Origin: Carnegiea gigantea
Taxonomy: Eukaryota; Streptophyta; Magnoliopsida; Caryophyllales; Cactaceae
NCBI GenBank assembly: GCA_029747015.1
Contig: JAKOGI010001975.1
Coordinates: forward strand, 1 to 64,000
Length of the DNA stretch: 64,000 bases
Reading direction: 5' to 3'
The notes under the pieces were generated by a model. That model saw only the letters and a list, made by a program, of their open reading frames with translations, was not told the DNA's origin and made no database searches. This document shows, piece by piece, positions 1-10,355 of the stretch (position 1 is its first letter; each line of letters starts with the position of its first letter). Position numbers and translations under genes: made by a program.

Positions 1-1022
1 TAAGCTATTGTGATTATCTCGTCTACTTATTATCTTTTTAGCTGCACACTCTGGCCGGAAATCTTTTGTTTAGTTTATTGTAGCTCTAACATGAGACATG
101 AGTTTAGGAGCTCATGAGTAATTCCTCTACAAACTCCCATGTTACTTGCTGTATTATGGCCTGTTACTCACATGCTTGAGCAACTATTTTGAAAATATAT
201 GCATACAAATTAAGTACTTAGAAGCCTTCCTTCCCCCATGAAAACTACTATTCCCGATGGGTGATCTCTACCCGAAACAACGTGCTTACAAGTACCATAC
301 TGAACCCCCACTGCCCATCAGCCTGCATTCTTAGCATGCCATTTTTCTTCCAAGTTCCTTCTTGCTTGCTAATAGATAGCACCATGAATTACACTCAGTA
401 ATGTACAGGTTATATCCTTACAATAGTGACTGATGTCGCTCATTATTATTGGTCTTTCAGATGCTGAGTTATCTTATGTCCTTGCTACCTTGGTGCCATT
501 GCTACTTTACTCTGAGACGGAAGCCTTGATTGACTGACTTGATTTTGAAATAAATTTGATTTCTTCGTGTTTCAGAACGAACTTGGTTAAGTTGAATTCC
601 TTGATATGACCCCGAAATATTATATTTAAGTTGCCATACATGAAAATCCTTTAAATGTCCGCTCGTGTTGATGCGTAAGTTTAGAGTAGTCGTTGCGATT
701 CTAGTATTGCTTAGATAAAAATTTTAAGGATGATGTTCATTTAAAATAAGTTTGATATGGTTATCCATGCCAACTCATTTGCCCCTCTTCAACGCGATTT
801 GCCCTCGGTGCCTAAATAGAGTGAGTAGACGCTTGAAGAGGATTGGGAGGAGGAGACTGGATACCATAAGCCATTTTCTTTCGATTTAAAAAAAAAGTAA
901 TGTCTGCAAAATAAAATCTTTTGGAAACCTACCGCGTAGATCCTAGTTACGTGCGTACATTCTAGGAATGACCGAACTTAGGTTTAGAATTTTGAGGACG
1001 AAATTCTTTTAAGGGGGAAGAG
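1..1022 (+). mobile_element. E1: 3' end of internal region of a Tekay/Del-type LTR retrotransposon
   Basis: No open reading frame or recognisable protein domain is visible in positions 1 to about 960. The support for an element is the last 40 bases: a GAGGACGAAATTC tail followed by the purine-rich stretch AAGGGGGAAGAG, directly before an LTR that begins TGTAAGACC. This tail plus polypurine tract is typical of the 3' end of Tekay/Del chromovirus polyproteins, and E7 in this window has the same arrangement at 47148-47177. The chromodomain expected just upstream cannot be read, so this part is badly decayed or replaced. The rest of the element lies outside the window on the left. Confidence 0.55.
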
Positions 1023-1559
1023 TGTAAGACCTACCTCCTTTATTTTTTTAGTTAACCTGGCTGTTTTACCTTTTACGTTATAAAATCGTATTTTTGTTAA
1101 CTATATGAGTTAAATTATTACTGATGCGCTTATGTGATCGATAATTTTATTAAAAAGAATTATTATTGCTACTATTGATTTTAAAATTAATTCGTGCTAT
1201 TTGTGCCCTTAAATTACATCGATAGTTTAATTTAGTCATTATTCGATTTATTTAGTTGTTTCCCGAATGTGATTAGGTGGTTTACCTTAGAATTAGTTTT
1301 GATGTTTAATAACTCAAACCTTCATATATTTGGGAGCGAATAATCGATAAAGGGTCATGTCATCAATTTGGGTTTAGAATAAGGCATTTGAGATTGGACT
1401 AGCGATTTTTGTTAATTGAATTATTAACCAAAACAAAAACCAAAAAAAAAAGGAAGTAATAAGGGGCCGAAGCCCCTTTCCCTTTCACGAGGGGAAGAGA
1501 CCACGAAAGGGGGGTTCTCAAACCCCAGCCCTGGCGACCCATACCACCAGCAGAGAAGA

Positions 1560-1580
1560 AGAAGGAGAGAGAGAGAGAGC

Positions 1581-1625
<45 letters not shown>
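1560..1625 (+). repeat. (GA)n microsatellite in E1 LTR
   Basis: An almost pure GA run with a few interruptions, about 540 bp from the LTR start. Just upstream lies a short GC-rich hairpin, GGGGCCGAAGCCCC, near 1464-1477. The serine/leucine-rich frames across it are low-complexity artefacts. Confidence 0.95.
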
Positions 1626-1627
<2 letters not shown>

Positions 1628-2363
1628 GGGGCCAACGGTATGCCACTGCGACGCCAGCGCCTAGTCGACCACCGCCGCACCCAGCCGCCGTCTCTGGCCG
1701 CAGCCACTGCGATGGGGACCCACGAGAGAACAGAGAGAGAGACAGATCGAGAGAAAGAGGCAAAAAAGCGGGGTCGAGGGCACGCCTAATCGACACCGAT
1801 AAGGTGGCGCCGGTGGGTCGGGTATTAGCAAACAGCAGGAGCCGTGTGAGTAAAGGGTTTGAAAGCTAGGGCTTCAGGTTTGGCAAGACATTCGAACTAG
1901 GGTTTGGTTAGCAGCTTGAATGTGCAATTGGTACACAATTGGTGCTCACTAAGTTGGGCTTAGGCTGAATTCGAATATATGCACGGTTCGGGGGCCTAGC
2001 TGAGAAGTCAGTGAGCAACAATCAAGGATTGGGGTTTTCCAACACCCGAAGTCGAGCCCAAAGCCCTTAGAATGGGTCCTTAGCTTGGAATCGAGATTCG
2101 TGTTTCTCGCCTCCTAAGTATTAGCAGTTTCGAAATCATTTTAAGCCTCAAGTTGCGATGCATGTTAAGTTTAGTCAGTTTATGGCTGAAAATGACTTCG
2201 GATCGTTAAATGTTAGTTTAGTTGATTAATACTCAAAAGTGGCTCTAAATTGATACATGTTAGTTTAGTTAGTTTATGCCTGAAAATATAGCTCAAAATG
2301 AGTTATGCATGTTTAGGTTCGATTCATGTGAATTCAGTTAATGCATGCCTGAAGGGTTGACTT

Positions 2364-2860
2364 GAATAGTAACTTCGATATGATAAATGAATGGCTAGAA
2401 TCGTATTATGCTTAAATGACTTAAATAGGTTCGAATAGTAACTTCGATATAATGAACGAATGCCTAGAATCGTAATCTGCTTAAATGACCTAACTAAGTT
2501 CAAATAGTAACATCGATATGATAAATGAATGCCTAGAATTGTACTATGCTTAAATGAGGTAAATGGGTTCAAATAGTAACTTCGATATAATAAACGAATG
2601 CCTTGATTCATATTATGCTCACTTGGTTTAATTAGGCTTGAATAGTAACTTTTATATGATGAACGGAACCCTTGATTCAATGTTTGCCTAATTGGTTAAT
2701 GTTTGCCTGATTAGTAATTTCGATATAATGAACGAACGCCTTGATTCATATGAGGCTTAGTTGGCTTAATTAGGCCTGAATAGTAACTTCGATACAATGA
2801 ACGAAACCCTTGAATCGATGTTGCTTAACTAGTTATTTTATGCCTGAATAGTAATTTAAA
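2364..2860 (+). repeat. 69-bp minisatellite, about 7 copies, in E1 LTR
   Basis: The phrase GAATAGTAACTTCGATAT recurs with starts near 2364, 2433, 2502, 2571, 2640, 2709, 2778 and 2846, a regular 69-bp step with one 68-bp step. Each unit continues with AATGAACGAATGCC and a CTTAAATGA-like segment. Copies are diverged. Because 69 is a multiple of three, a minus-strand frame stays open across several units and shows a 23-residue periodicity; this is a consequence of the repeat and not a gene. Confidence 0.9.
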
Positions 2861-3779
2861 ATGACATGGGTATGACATGCTTAATTCCTAAACATAAGTC
2901 ATGAATGTAATCGAGTTTTATGCCTTGTTAGTTTAATACGGTTCATTAAGTGCCTGCTCCAAGTTGATGCGATATAGATATATACGTGTATGTGTTTATA
3001 TATGCTATAATGCACCGCTGGATGGTGCTGCTTGCCCAGGTAAGTGCATAAACCCTATTACACGTCTCTTTATAAGCTTACCTGATATTATGTATGATTA
3101 CTAAATTGAAAACCGAGACGGTAGTTGGATGGTTTGCGGTAGAACTACGAGTGGTTCGAGGTTCTTTGTGGTACGGTCCTTATGAGGAGGGAGCCTGTGT
3201 TGTGAAGTAACCGCAATCGTGTGGATTGTGAGGCCGTGTGTGGCTCATTGTGCTGTTGAAATGATTATGAAGTGCTTGAATGTAATACGTGCAAATCCCT
3301 CCCCTTTTATGTTATTAAGATGCATTATGCATGTGAAGGTGTTGTTTTGAAAAAGGATATTTCTCATGTTTCAAAACGATAATAGCCATGACTATTAGCA
3401 ATCAATAGCCTATTTTAGCTATACGAACTTCGTTTTGGGAGTGAACTCGCTTAAACGGGGGAATCCCTAAAGAATTTGATTGAAAAGAAAGTGCGATGTG
3501 TGAAAAAAAGACTTCGCTGTGAGAGGCAGCAAAATTATTAGCCGTTATGGCCTATACGCTTTCAATTAGCTAAGATAATGTGCTTTGGACAATATGTTAT
3601 GAATGATTATGTTAGCCTAGGGGATAGGTCCTGGTACTAGGAGACCCTAGAAGACCCTGACGAGGGTAATGGTCCGATATGTTATATGTAACCGTCCCGG
3701 GAGTAAGAGCTTAAGCGTGAGCGTTAGGTCTCACTATGGGGTTGAGAATAGATCTCACCCAATCAGCACCCTGTAATAA

Positions 3780-4470
3780 TCTTATGCTAGAGGTATTTTC
3801 TTAATAAGCAAAGAAAAGCAGTTGGCATTTTGCCATTTTGAGTGTTTCGAAAGGAAAAAAAAAATTTTACGGGCCCTAAGAGGCCATATGGAATGAAATA
3901 CGAAAAGCTCATAAGGGTCGTTGTACGACCAATACGAAAGAGATTTCCTTTAACGAAAATAAGCCTCAAAGCGGCTAAGAAAAGTGTTTTTATGGGCCTC
4001 AAGAGGCTAAGCAAAGTGTTTTCAAGAAAAGAATAAATGTTTTCTGTGCATGTTCTGTGCTTTACTTATAAATGAAATGTGAATGCGATTTCAAGTAAGG
4101 CTACGCAAAGTGTTTTCACAAGAAGAAAGAAAGATGCTTGTGCATGTCATATGAATGAGATCTAGTAAAGTATGCTAATGAAAATAAAGCGTTATGTGAA
4201 CATTCCAAGTGTAACTTATGAATAAGATGCTAAGTAAGATACAATCATGAAAAAGAAAGCCTTATGATCATATTTCATGCATATCCTATGAATAAGATTT
4301 GAGTGAGACTTGACATTTGTGTGTGCCTTATGTATATCATATGAATGAAATGCTAAGAAAAGTATGATTATAAAAAGAGATAACCTTATGTGCACATCAT
4401 ATGAATGATGTGTCATGTATAATTTAAATGGAATGCTAAGAAGTTATGTTATAAAAAGAAAGATCCCTAT
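3780..4470 (+). repeat. Degenerate A-rich repeat block in E1 LTR
   Basis: Two patterns are mixed. At 3860-4100 the phrase GGGCC(T/C)...AAGAGGC(T/C)A...AAAGTGTTTT recurs. At 4149, 4217, 4287, 4339 and 4399 the phrase TATGAATGA(G/A)ATGCTAAG recurs at uneven spacings of roughly 50 to 70 bp, each followed by an AAAAAGAAAG stretch. This looks like an old minisatellite scrambled by indels. Short open frames on either strand here are by-products. Confidence 0.6.
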
Positions 4471-4689
4471 GCTTAGCCCTTGATGCTTGCTTACGTGCTT
4501 AACTGCTTGTTAGTAAAGGAACTTAGTCATTGAGGGGCCTAGAAATATGTTTGAGTGGTTAAAATGAAGTTTATGTTTAGTGATCCTTCCATAAGGGTTT
4601 TATGAATGCCTAATATGATAGTAAAGTATAAATACGTGATATGTGACTATTAAAGATATTATTGCCTGCAACGGTTTTGGTTTTAAGGG

Positions 4690-4775
4690 GGCCGGGGGAT
4701 ACTCACTGAGTGTGTGGTTGCTCATCCCACTACTCTTTCCCCTTTTTCCCCTAGGTTTTCTTCGTGACAGGAAGA
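4690..4775 (+). promoter_or_regulatory. Conserved LTR module (ACTCACTGAG / GCTCATCCC / pyrimidine tract / AG)
   Basis: The order TACTCACTGAGTGTGTGG, TTGCTCATCCC, a run rich in C and T, then a TAG or CAG followed by GTT also occurs in both E7 LTR copies (32221-32285 and 56605-56665) although the surrounding LTRs differ. A weaker reverse-strand version lies in the E5 LTR near 21188-21250. The pyrimidine tract plus AG resembles a 3' splice site or an RNA-processing signal, but no function can be shown from sequence. Confidence 0.4.
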
Positions 4776-5424
4776 AGTTAAGTCAGCTATATCAAGATGG
4801 AATCTATTCTCGCTTGCAAGGTGTCATGTTTGCCTACTTACGTCTTTATTGAAGTCGTATAAAGTATTCTTAGTTTGTATACGTTTGTAAACAATTATTC
4901 TGTTTCATGTAATGCATATGGTATGAAGGTCACTCTGTATGGCCGTATGAGCCAACCATCTAATTAGTTAGATGTCTTCTTGGTCAAAGTTAGTTATGTT
5001 TTGGGATGTAAACCCCAATACTCCGGTTATGTGAACCGTTGAGTTGTATCTTTCATTTCTTCTTTATTAATGAACTATTCTGTTTGGTGTACTCCGAGCG
5101 AGTGGCTCGTTGAGTTATGAACTCCGGCATGTAGCCGTTGAGATTCTTTTAAATATTTTACGCTTCTGTTGATTTACAGGGTTTATTGTAAGGTTTTTAA
5201 CTTGAAAACGGTCAGTTTTTAGGGGAAATTCTGTCTGTTTCGCCCCAGAAATTTGGTAGGAAGTTAGAAAACGTAAGGCTCTTGGCCCTAGGGACTGGGG
5301 GTGTTATAGCAACCGAAGCTCTTTTTCCTTTTTCTTTCCTTAGCTTGTATTTTTACTATTTTTTTAGTTTGTGAAGAAGAAAAAAAATAAAAAGAAATAG
5401 GAAAATAAAAAAAAACTATGAATA

Positions 5425-5600
5425 AAATGTTTGGCACTACGGCTAGATCCCCAGAACTACGACCGTGGGGTGTCAACCCAAAAAACAATTAGCAAAAAAA
5501 TAAGCAAAAAAAGTTTTCTCAAAAGACACCACGGTTTGACTGTGGTGAAACCCACGGTCCGTGGTGTACTGTTGAGGGCCGTGGTCTAGGGTTTTGACGA
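5425..5600 (+). repeat. CCACGG/CCGTGG inverted-repeat cluster in A1
   Basis: Short inverted repeats built from CCACGG and CCGTGG are packed here: CACCACGG-TTTGA-CTGTGGTG, then CCCACGGTCCGTGGTG. The same cluster occurs in A2 (13970-14110), in reverse in A3 (39905-40050), and again in the LTRs (9340-9360, 30940-30975, 36055-36100, 43665-43705). Copies keep the palindromic core while differing around it. Confidence 0.75.
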
Positions 5601-5953
5601 CGGTGACCATTCATCTCCCTCACAATTCATCTTCAACCTCAAGTCTCTCTCTTTCTACCTCCATTTTCTCTCTCTAAACCCTCTATAGTTAATACCTTCA
5701 ATCTTCCCTCATTTCTTCTCCATTTTCACTCATTTCACCCAAAATCATCCCCTTTCACTCAATCTTTTCTCTTTGCCTATAAATTTCATCTCTTTTCTTC
5801 TTCATCTTCTTCAAACTCATCTCATTTCACTCATCCATCATACCCATCTATTTCCCTCTCTTATTCTTCTTCTTTTTACTTAATTTTTTTTATTTTCTTC
5901 TTTAAATTTCTCTATTTAGCTTTCAGTTGTGGTTTTTATTTTGATTTCCAACA
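5600..5953 (+). promoter_or_regulatory. CT-rich leader before the post-pol ORF (A1)
   Basis: About 350 bases of T- and C-rich sequence with no frame ending in TTTCCAACA right before an ATG. The A2 copy (14146-14481) is nearly identical by eye, apart from small indels. A long pyrimidine tract just before the start of a downstream ORF would suit a 3' splice site or a sub-genomic leader, but that is an inference. Confidence 0.45.
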
Positions 5954-7183
5954 ATGGCACCAACCAAGAGATAAAGGAGCACAAAGGAGGTTTGGTTCTT
6001 CAAGTCATGCACCACTCAACTTCAAAAGACATCCCGAACCTCCATCAACGCGCGTGCTAGGGGTAACATTCCTCACCCTCTTGGTTTGACACATCCTGAT
6101 CATGTTGCTTGATATAATTGTGTGAAGGAACGCATAGTTAAAGCAACTAGATATTATGATGAGGAACTATTAGCTCGGTTAGGATTGTTGGATGATATTA
6201 GATGGTTGTTTGCACGAGGTGATATATGACACTTTTTAGAAATCAAAGAGCATACATATCGAGAGTTAACCCTAGAATTCCAAAGTATACTATATGTCGA
6301 GGTCACTTAAGGGCCTCAATGTCAAGCCAGATGCATATCGTTTTATTTGCAGGGATAATTATATGAACTGAACTTAGGTACCTTTAACAGTATCTTTGGT
6401 TTTCCACCTAGTATGGATTTACTAAACTGCCAAGTCCCTCGCGAATTCAACCCGAATACATTTTGGGGCGAACTTTCGGGGAGTGTTAGGTACAGCACTA
6501 GTTCATCGAAATGCACACATATTAGAAACCCTTGCATTAGAGTAGCTCTGCTTATTTTGGCTTATTCCCTTTTTACTCGGGACGATAGTCTAAATATCCC
6601 AACATTGTCTAAGTTGTACTTCCTATCCTTTATGCTTGATGGTGTCTAGCTTGACCCAAGTTCCTTTTTAGCCAAGCAATTGCATAGTGCTGCTATCAGC
6701 ACTAAAGGTAGGATAATCATTGGTGGTATTGTGACTATTATTGCTAGATTTTTAGGTGTTGAACCTAATCCTAAAGATAGAGTTTCCGGGTCCGAGTGGC
6801 TTAATCAAGCTGCTTTTGAAATTATAAACTTTTGTAAAGTTGAGGCTGGGCGATTATGTTGGATTTACCCTGGGGACCCGCTTTTGTTGCTTCCCAATGT
6901 CGATCGAACCACCCTACTTCACTGGGCTAACCTTAATTGGGTACCTGGTAATGATGAGATTGTTCGACCCATACCCCATCATCCAGCCCCTCATTCTAGT
7001 CATACTGGACCTAGTTCTTCCTCTCAACCATCCCCTCCTAACTATACTGACCTCCAAGACACCCAAAGATCCATTCAAGAAGAGCAAGCCTCCCTTCGAG
7101 CATTTGTTGCTTCTAAGAACGCCACTCTTCGGGACTTATTCCAAGAGCACCACAATGAGCTTCGTTGGATGCTTGCTTTCTAG
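5954..7183 (+). pseudogene. Athila-type post-pol ORF (env-position ORF), broken, copy A1
   Basis: The start ATGGCACCAACCAAG is conserved with A2 (14482) and A3 (39465, minus), but the seventh codon region already holds a TAA. Readable blocks in order are: GLTHPDHVA, YYDEELLARLG..DDIRWLF, KEHTYREL, a stretch NCQVPREFNPNTFWGELSG, NPCIRVALLILAYSLFTRDD, LYFLSFMLDG, SAAISTKGRIIIGGIVTIIARFLGV (two parts), and a proline/serine-rich end closing with LRWMLAF and a TAG. The order resembles the plant-specific ORF found downstream of pol in Athila elements (Athila ORF-1 or putative plant transposon protein families). It has often been called env-like because of its position; I see no signal peptide or clear transmembrane anchor. 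Stops and frame changes make it non-functional. Confidence 0.65.
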
Positions 7184-9078
7184 ACACAGTATTTCCAGGA
7201 CTATATGGCATATGTAGAGACCTGGCGGGATTAGCGTATCACTTATGGCCAACCACCCCATCCTCCACTGCCACCTCCTTTCTAATTGCTCTGTGCTATC
7301 CCGTCCCTTTTTCTATTATATGCCCACATTGAGGGCAATGTGTGACTCAAGCATAGGGAAGTTAGTCATTATATTTGGCGTCTGATGCCTAATTTGGTTT
7401 GGTGTGCTTGTGTTTTGTATATGTTGTTAGTGATAGTTTTTAGAGTTTTTGTTTTAGGTTTTAGTTTCGTTTAGCAATATTTCAGTAGTGCATTTAGTTC
7501 TCTTTTTATTCTAGGTTACATTTTAATTTTTCTTGTATTTGTTTCTTTTGCATTCTTAGTTTGCATTGTTTTAGGAGCATTTATAAACAGAAAAAAAAAC
7601 AAAAAAAAGGACTTAAAGAAAAAAATCCTCCAATGATGATCTTTCTAGATTTGATAGATTTCTTTGGTTTAGTTTGATCCTTTGATTTGCCCAAATTATG
7701 CATAAAAATATTTGAGAATGAGTTTTCAAAATGAGCTCCATGTTTTGACCACATGTTGAGTGCGATTTGATTTACCCCATGAGTCTTTACATGAATTTCA
7801 GCATGTGTTTACTAGTGAGCTAGTTTTGACCCTTGGTAAATGCCCCATGAGGCTTTGGTCTTTTAGAGGCTGTTTATCAATTTAGTCTCATATTTTCTAT
7901 CATGTGTGACTTCCTCGATGTCATTTCTCTAGAACTAGCTTTGATTCTCATTTAAGATCACATTTCGCATATGCATGTAGGCAATATGATTGAGGTAATT
8001 TTCTTTGATTTGTTAAACCACATGGCCAAATAGCCACTTTGTTGTGTATTGTATCTCTTGTTAGCCCCTTTGAGCCTATATCCGATTTTCTTAATTTGAA
8101 CCTCCTATTATAGCCCATGGCCAAATACTTGTCTTACCCTTAAGCCAAGACTAAAGGAGCGTTTCATTTTGCATCAAGTTTGATAGGGCACTAGTAAGGT
8201 GGATTGTTATCTTTTAATGAATTTTGGCTGTTTGGTGAAGGGATGTGAGATTTTGATAAATCCGTTGTTTCATTGTATAAAGTTTAGAGAAGAGCTGGAA
8301 TTTAAAGTTCGTTATGGAATTCCCCTTAGATATCCTTTTTGAAAAAAAGAGAAAAAAACGAAAGCAAAAGAAAAAAAAACAAAAACAATAGGAGAAAAAA
8401 ATAAAAATAAAAAAAACGGAAGAAAGCGTTAGCCTTATTGGGATTGCAAGTTATTTGTAATTTTGGACTCTTTCTCTTTTCAATCGGGGATGTATTTTGT
8501 TGATAAATTGTAATGGTCTAAGAAGGATATAGTATGATGCATTCAAAATATTTAGCTCTTAGTCTCTGACTTCTAGCTCCTCATTTCCAAAACATTTGTT
8601 CCCCTCTTACCTTTACCCATGACCCCATTACTACCCTATGAAAGTCCTCATGATTGTCTAATGTGTTTGATATTAGTGATGGCGAATTTGAGAGTCTTGT
8701 CAAGCTTATGGTAGATTTGAGTCTAAGGAATGAGAATTGAGGGAACCTTCTTTATTGTTAAACACATGAGTGGTGATAGCCACATAACTATAATAAGGTT
8801 CTACCAGCCTTGCTAGCCCTACTTGTTTCATATGTTGAAATGACTGTATTTGACGATTTAGGGAGATTAATTCAAGTTTGACATTGGGGTCTATCAAAAG
8901 GTTTTCGAAAATTTCATTCCCTAATCTGTTTGTTAATGATCTTTATATCTTTTAGGGCTACCTTTGGATCAGCTTTACCATTTGAATGTTGCCTATGTTT
9001 GTCCAGAGGAGGTTGTGTATAGTTTTATTTTTCTTTGCATTGCTTAAGGACAAGCAACGGTTTAAGCATGGGAGACTT
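7184..9078 (+). other. A1 3' non-coding region with polypurine tract
   Basis: No gene is visible. The stretch holds the ACATTG-AGGG-CAATGT hairpin (7326-7341), A-rich runs near 7590-7620 and 8340-8420, and ends in GCATGGGAGACTT directly before the LTR, which is the polypurine tract. Recognisable pieces reappear in A2 (30155-30674), A3 (36370-38050, minus) and A4 (62300-64000), for example the phrase around TCTCTAGAACT(A/T)GCT at 7930 and 62800. Confidence 0.6.
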
Positions 9079-10331
9079 TGATAAGTGTTTAACGTATACA
9101 TCATTTTAGGGCTATTTTGCTTCATTTTTAGGAGAATTATGTGCTTAATGTTATTATTTATACTCCTATTCTCGATTTAAGCTTGGGTGTGGTCGTTTGA
9201 TATGTTTTACAGGAGTTTAGGCCTTTTTACCCAGCATTTGACCCTTAATGGATCTATTTGACCTCGCACATGAATACCTATGTGCTGTTACACCCGTGGA
9301 GCAAGAGAAGAGCCAAAAACCAGTTCCAGTCCAGTCTGCCACGGTCCGTGGTGAGTTGAGAAACTGTTGCCTCTTCGTCTTCCTTCGGCTATATGGATGA
9401 AAATGTTCGAGCTCTCCTATGAAAGGGCTTCGTTCAGAAGCAGAAAAAATATAGATGCATAGAGATATAGGAAGGAAGCATTAGCATAGTTTATCTTCTT
9501 TCTCAAATTTTTGTTCTTTGTAGTTTAGATTTTTAATTTGGTATTTGTTTTGGTGAGAAATCTTGGGCGTGAGTGTTCGATCTTGAGGCTGTTTAAAGCC
9601 CTTGGTTGAAGGTTATTCTCAGTCAAGCCCTTCGCTTAGATTTCGCAAAACATTGGTTAGTTGTTTATTCCTTAATCATAAGTGAGTAGGTTTTATTTTG
9701 TCTAGGGATTTAGTAGTTTATGAAAGTGTAGTTAGATCATGTTTTAATCTAAAGAATTGTGCTTATTTTCATGATTGGTTTGATTTCGTCCAATCAAGTG
9801 ATTATCATGTTGTGAGCGAATTTTTGGCCAAAATTTGCTTGCATACTTCAAACAATCGGGGGAAAAACTGAAAGGTGACATTTGATTGTTTTGATAAAAC
9901 CTGACATAACGTCGTCTCGAAAGAGAGATTTGCATGTTAGGAGGAAATAGAGTGTAATCGAAGATGTTTAACTTGGATTAAGACAAATTAGCTTGAAAGA
10001 ATGACTTTTTCTCAGTTTAGGTTAATTTGGTTGAGTTCGAAAGAATAGACAAAATTTTTGGATAGATTGCAAATCCTCGAAATTAACCGGTTAGAGAAAA
10101 GCACATCCTTGTCATTTTGATCCAATCAACTTTCACAACTACATGAATTCCTAGGCATGTTTTCTTAATTGATTTAAGAATTAGTGAATTAGAAGTTGTT
10201 AAATCGAACTCACTCGAATTAAAATCTTACTTAGCATATTCTAGTGGACAAAACTCGATAGATTACATTGGTCCTTAAGGAGCGATCTTTTTTCTATACT
10301 ACGACTACCTGTGCGCTTGCATCAGCAGTCA
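9079..10331 (+). mobile_element. Athila LTR shared by A1 (3' LTR) and A2 (5' LTR)
   Basis: The LTR begins TGATAAGTG after a polypurine tract and ends GCAGTCA just before a TGGCGCC primer site, giving 1253 bp. The start matches the A3 LTRs read on the minus strand (TGATAAGT(A/G)CTTCTATATAC) and the truncated LTR at 30675. A CCACGGTCCGTGGTGAG palindrome sits about 260 bp in. One LTR flanked by 3' internal DNA on the left and 5' internal DNA on the right indicates recombination between copies and not a simple single insertion. Confidence 0.85.
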
Positions 10332-10337
10332 AGTTTT

Positions 10338-10355
10338 TGGCGCCATTGCCGGGGA
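10338..10355 (+). other. Primer binding site of A2 (tRNA-Asp type)
   Basis: TGGCGCCATTGCCGGGGA lies seven bases after the LTR end. TGGCGCCGTTGCCGGGGA is the well-known primer site of Athila and related elements, matched to the 3' end of tRNA-Asp. The A3 copy at 42700-42716 (minus) reads TGGCGCCATTGCTGGGG. Confidence 0.85.

Larger units (their letters stand above)
1023..5308 (+). mobile_element. E1 3' LTR (Tekay/Del type, about 4.3 kb)
   Basis: The LTR starts TGTAAGACC right after a polypurine tract and ends GGGGGTGTTATA, a one-base variant of the usual TGTTACA end. The sequence then switches abruptly to Athila internal DNA (5309 onward matches 13849 onward), which fixes the right boundary. 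Inside are a GA microsatellite, a 69-bp minisatellite, A-rich degenerate repeats and a conserved TACTCACTGAG...GCTCATCCC module near the 3' end. The length suits Tekay LTRs, which are among the longest in plants. The 5-bp duplication on the right should be GCAAC (5309-5313); its partner is outside the window. There is no coding capacity: open frames here are by-products of the repeats. Confidence 0.75.
5309..10331 (+). mobile_element. A1: 3' part of an Athila-type element, with LTR
   Basis: The segment starts inside an Athila internal region, at the point matching 13849 in copy A2, where element E1 inserted. It contains in order: an inverted-repeat cluster, a CT-rich leader, the Athila-type ORF after pol, a 3' non-coding region, a polypurine tract and a complete LTR. 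Its gag and pol would lie left of E1, outside the window. The LTR is shared with A2: a second internal region begins directly after it with a primer binding site, so A1 and A2 form an internal-LTR-internal array. Confidence 0.8.

Noticed and set aside
1399..1796. Serine/leucine-rich open frames on the minus strand
   Set aside because: They are translations of the GA microsatellite in an LTR; no start context, no domain.
2324..2680. 118-residue minus-strand frame with 23-residue periodicity
   Set aside because: Produced by the 69-bp minisatellite, whose unit length is a multiple of three; copies diverge without codon-like constraint.
2364..2860. CRISPR-like array
   Set aside because: Units are contiguous and diverged with no unique spacers; the context is a plant LTR.
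3842..4036. Small lysine/arginine-rich frame
   Set aside because: Lies in an A-rich degenerate repeat block of an LTR and has an equally long frame on the other strand.
5954..7183. Retroviral envelope gene
   Set aside because: Only the position after pol fits; no signal peptide, cleavage site or membrane anchor can be seen, and the blocks match a plant-specific Athila ORF.
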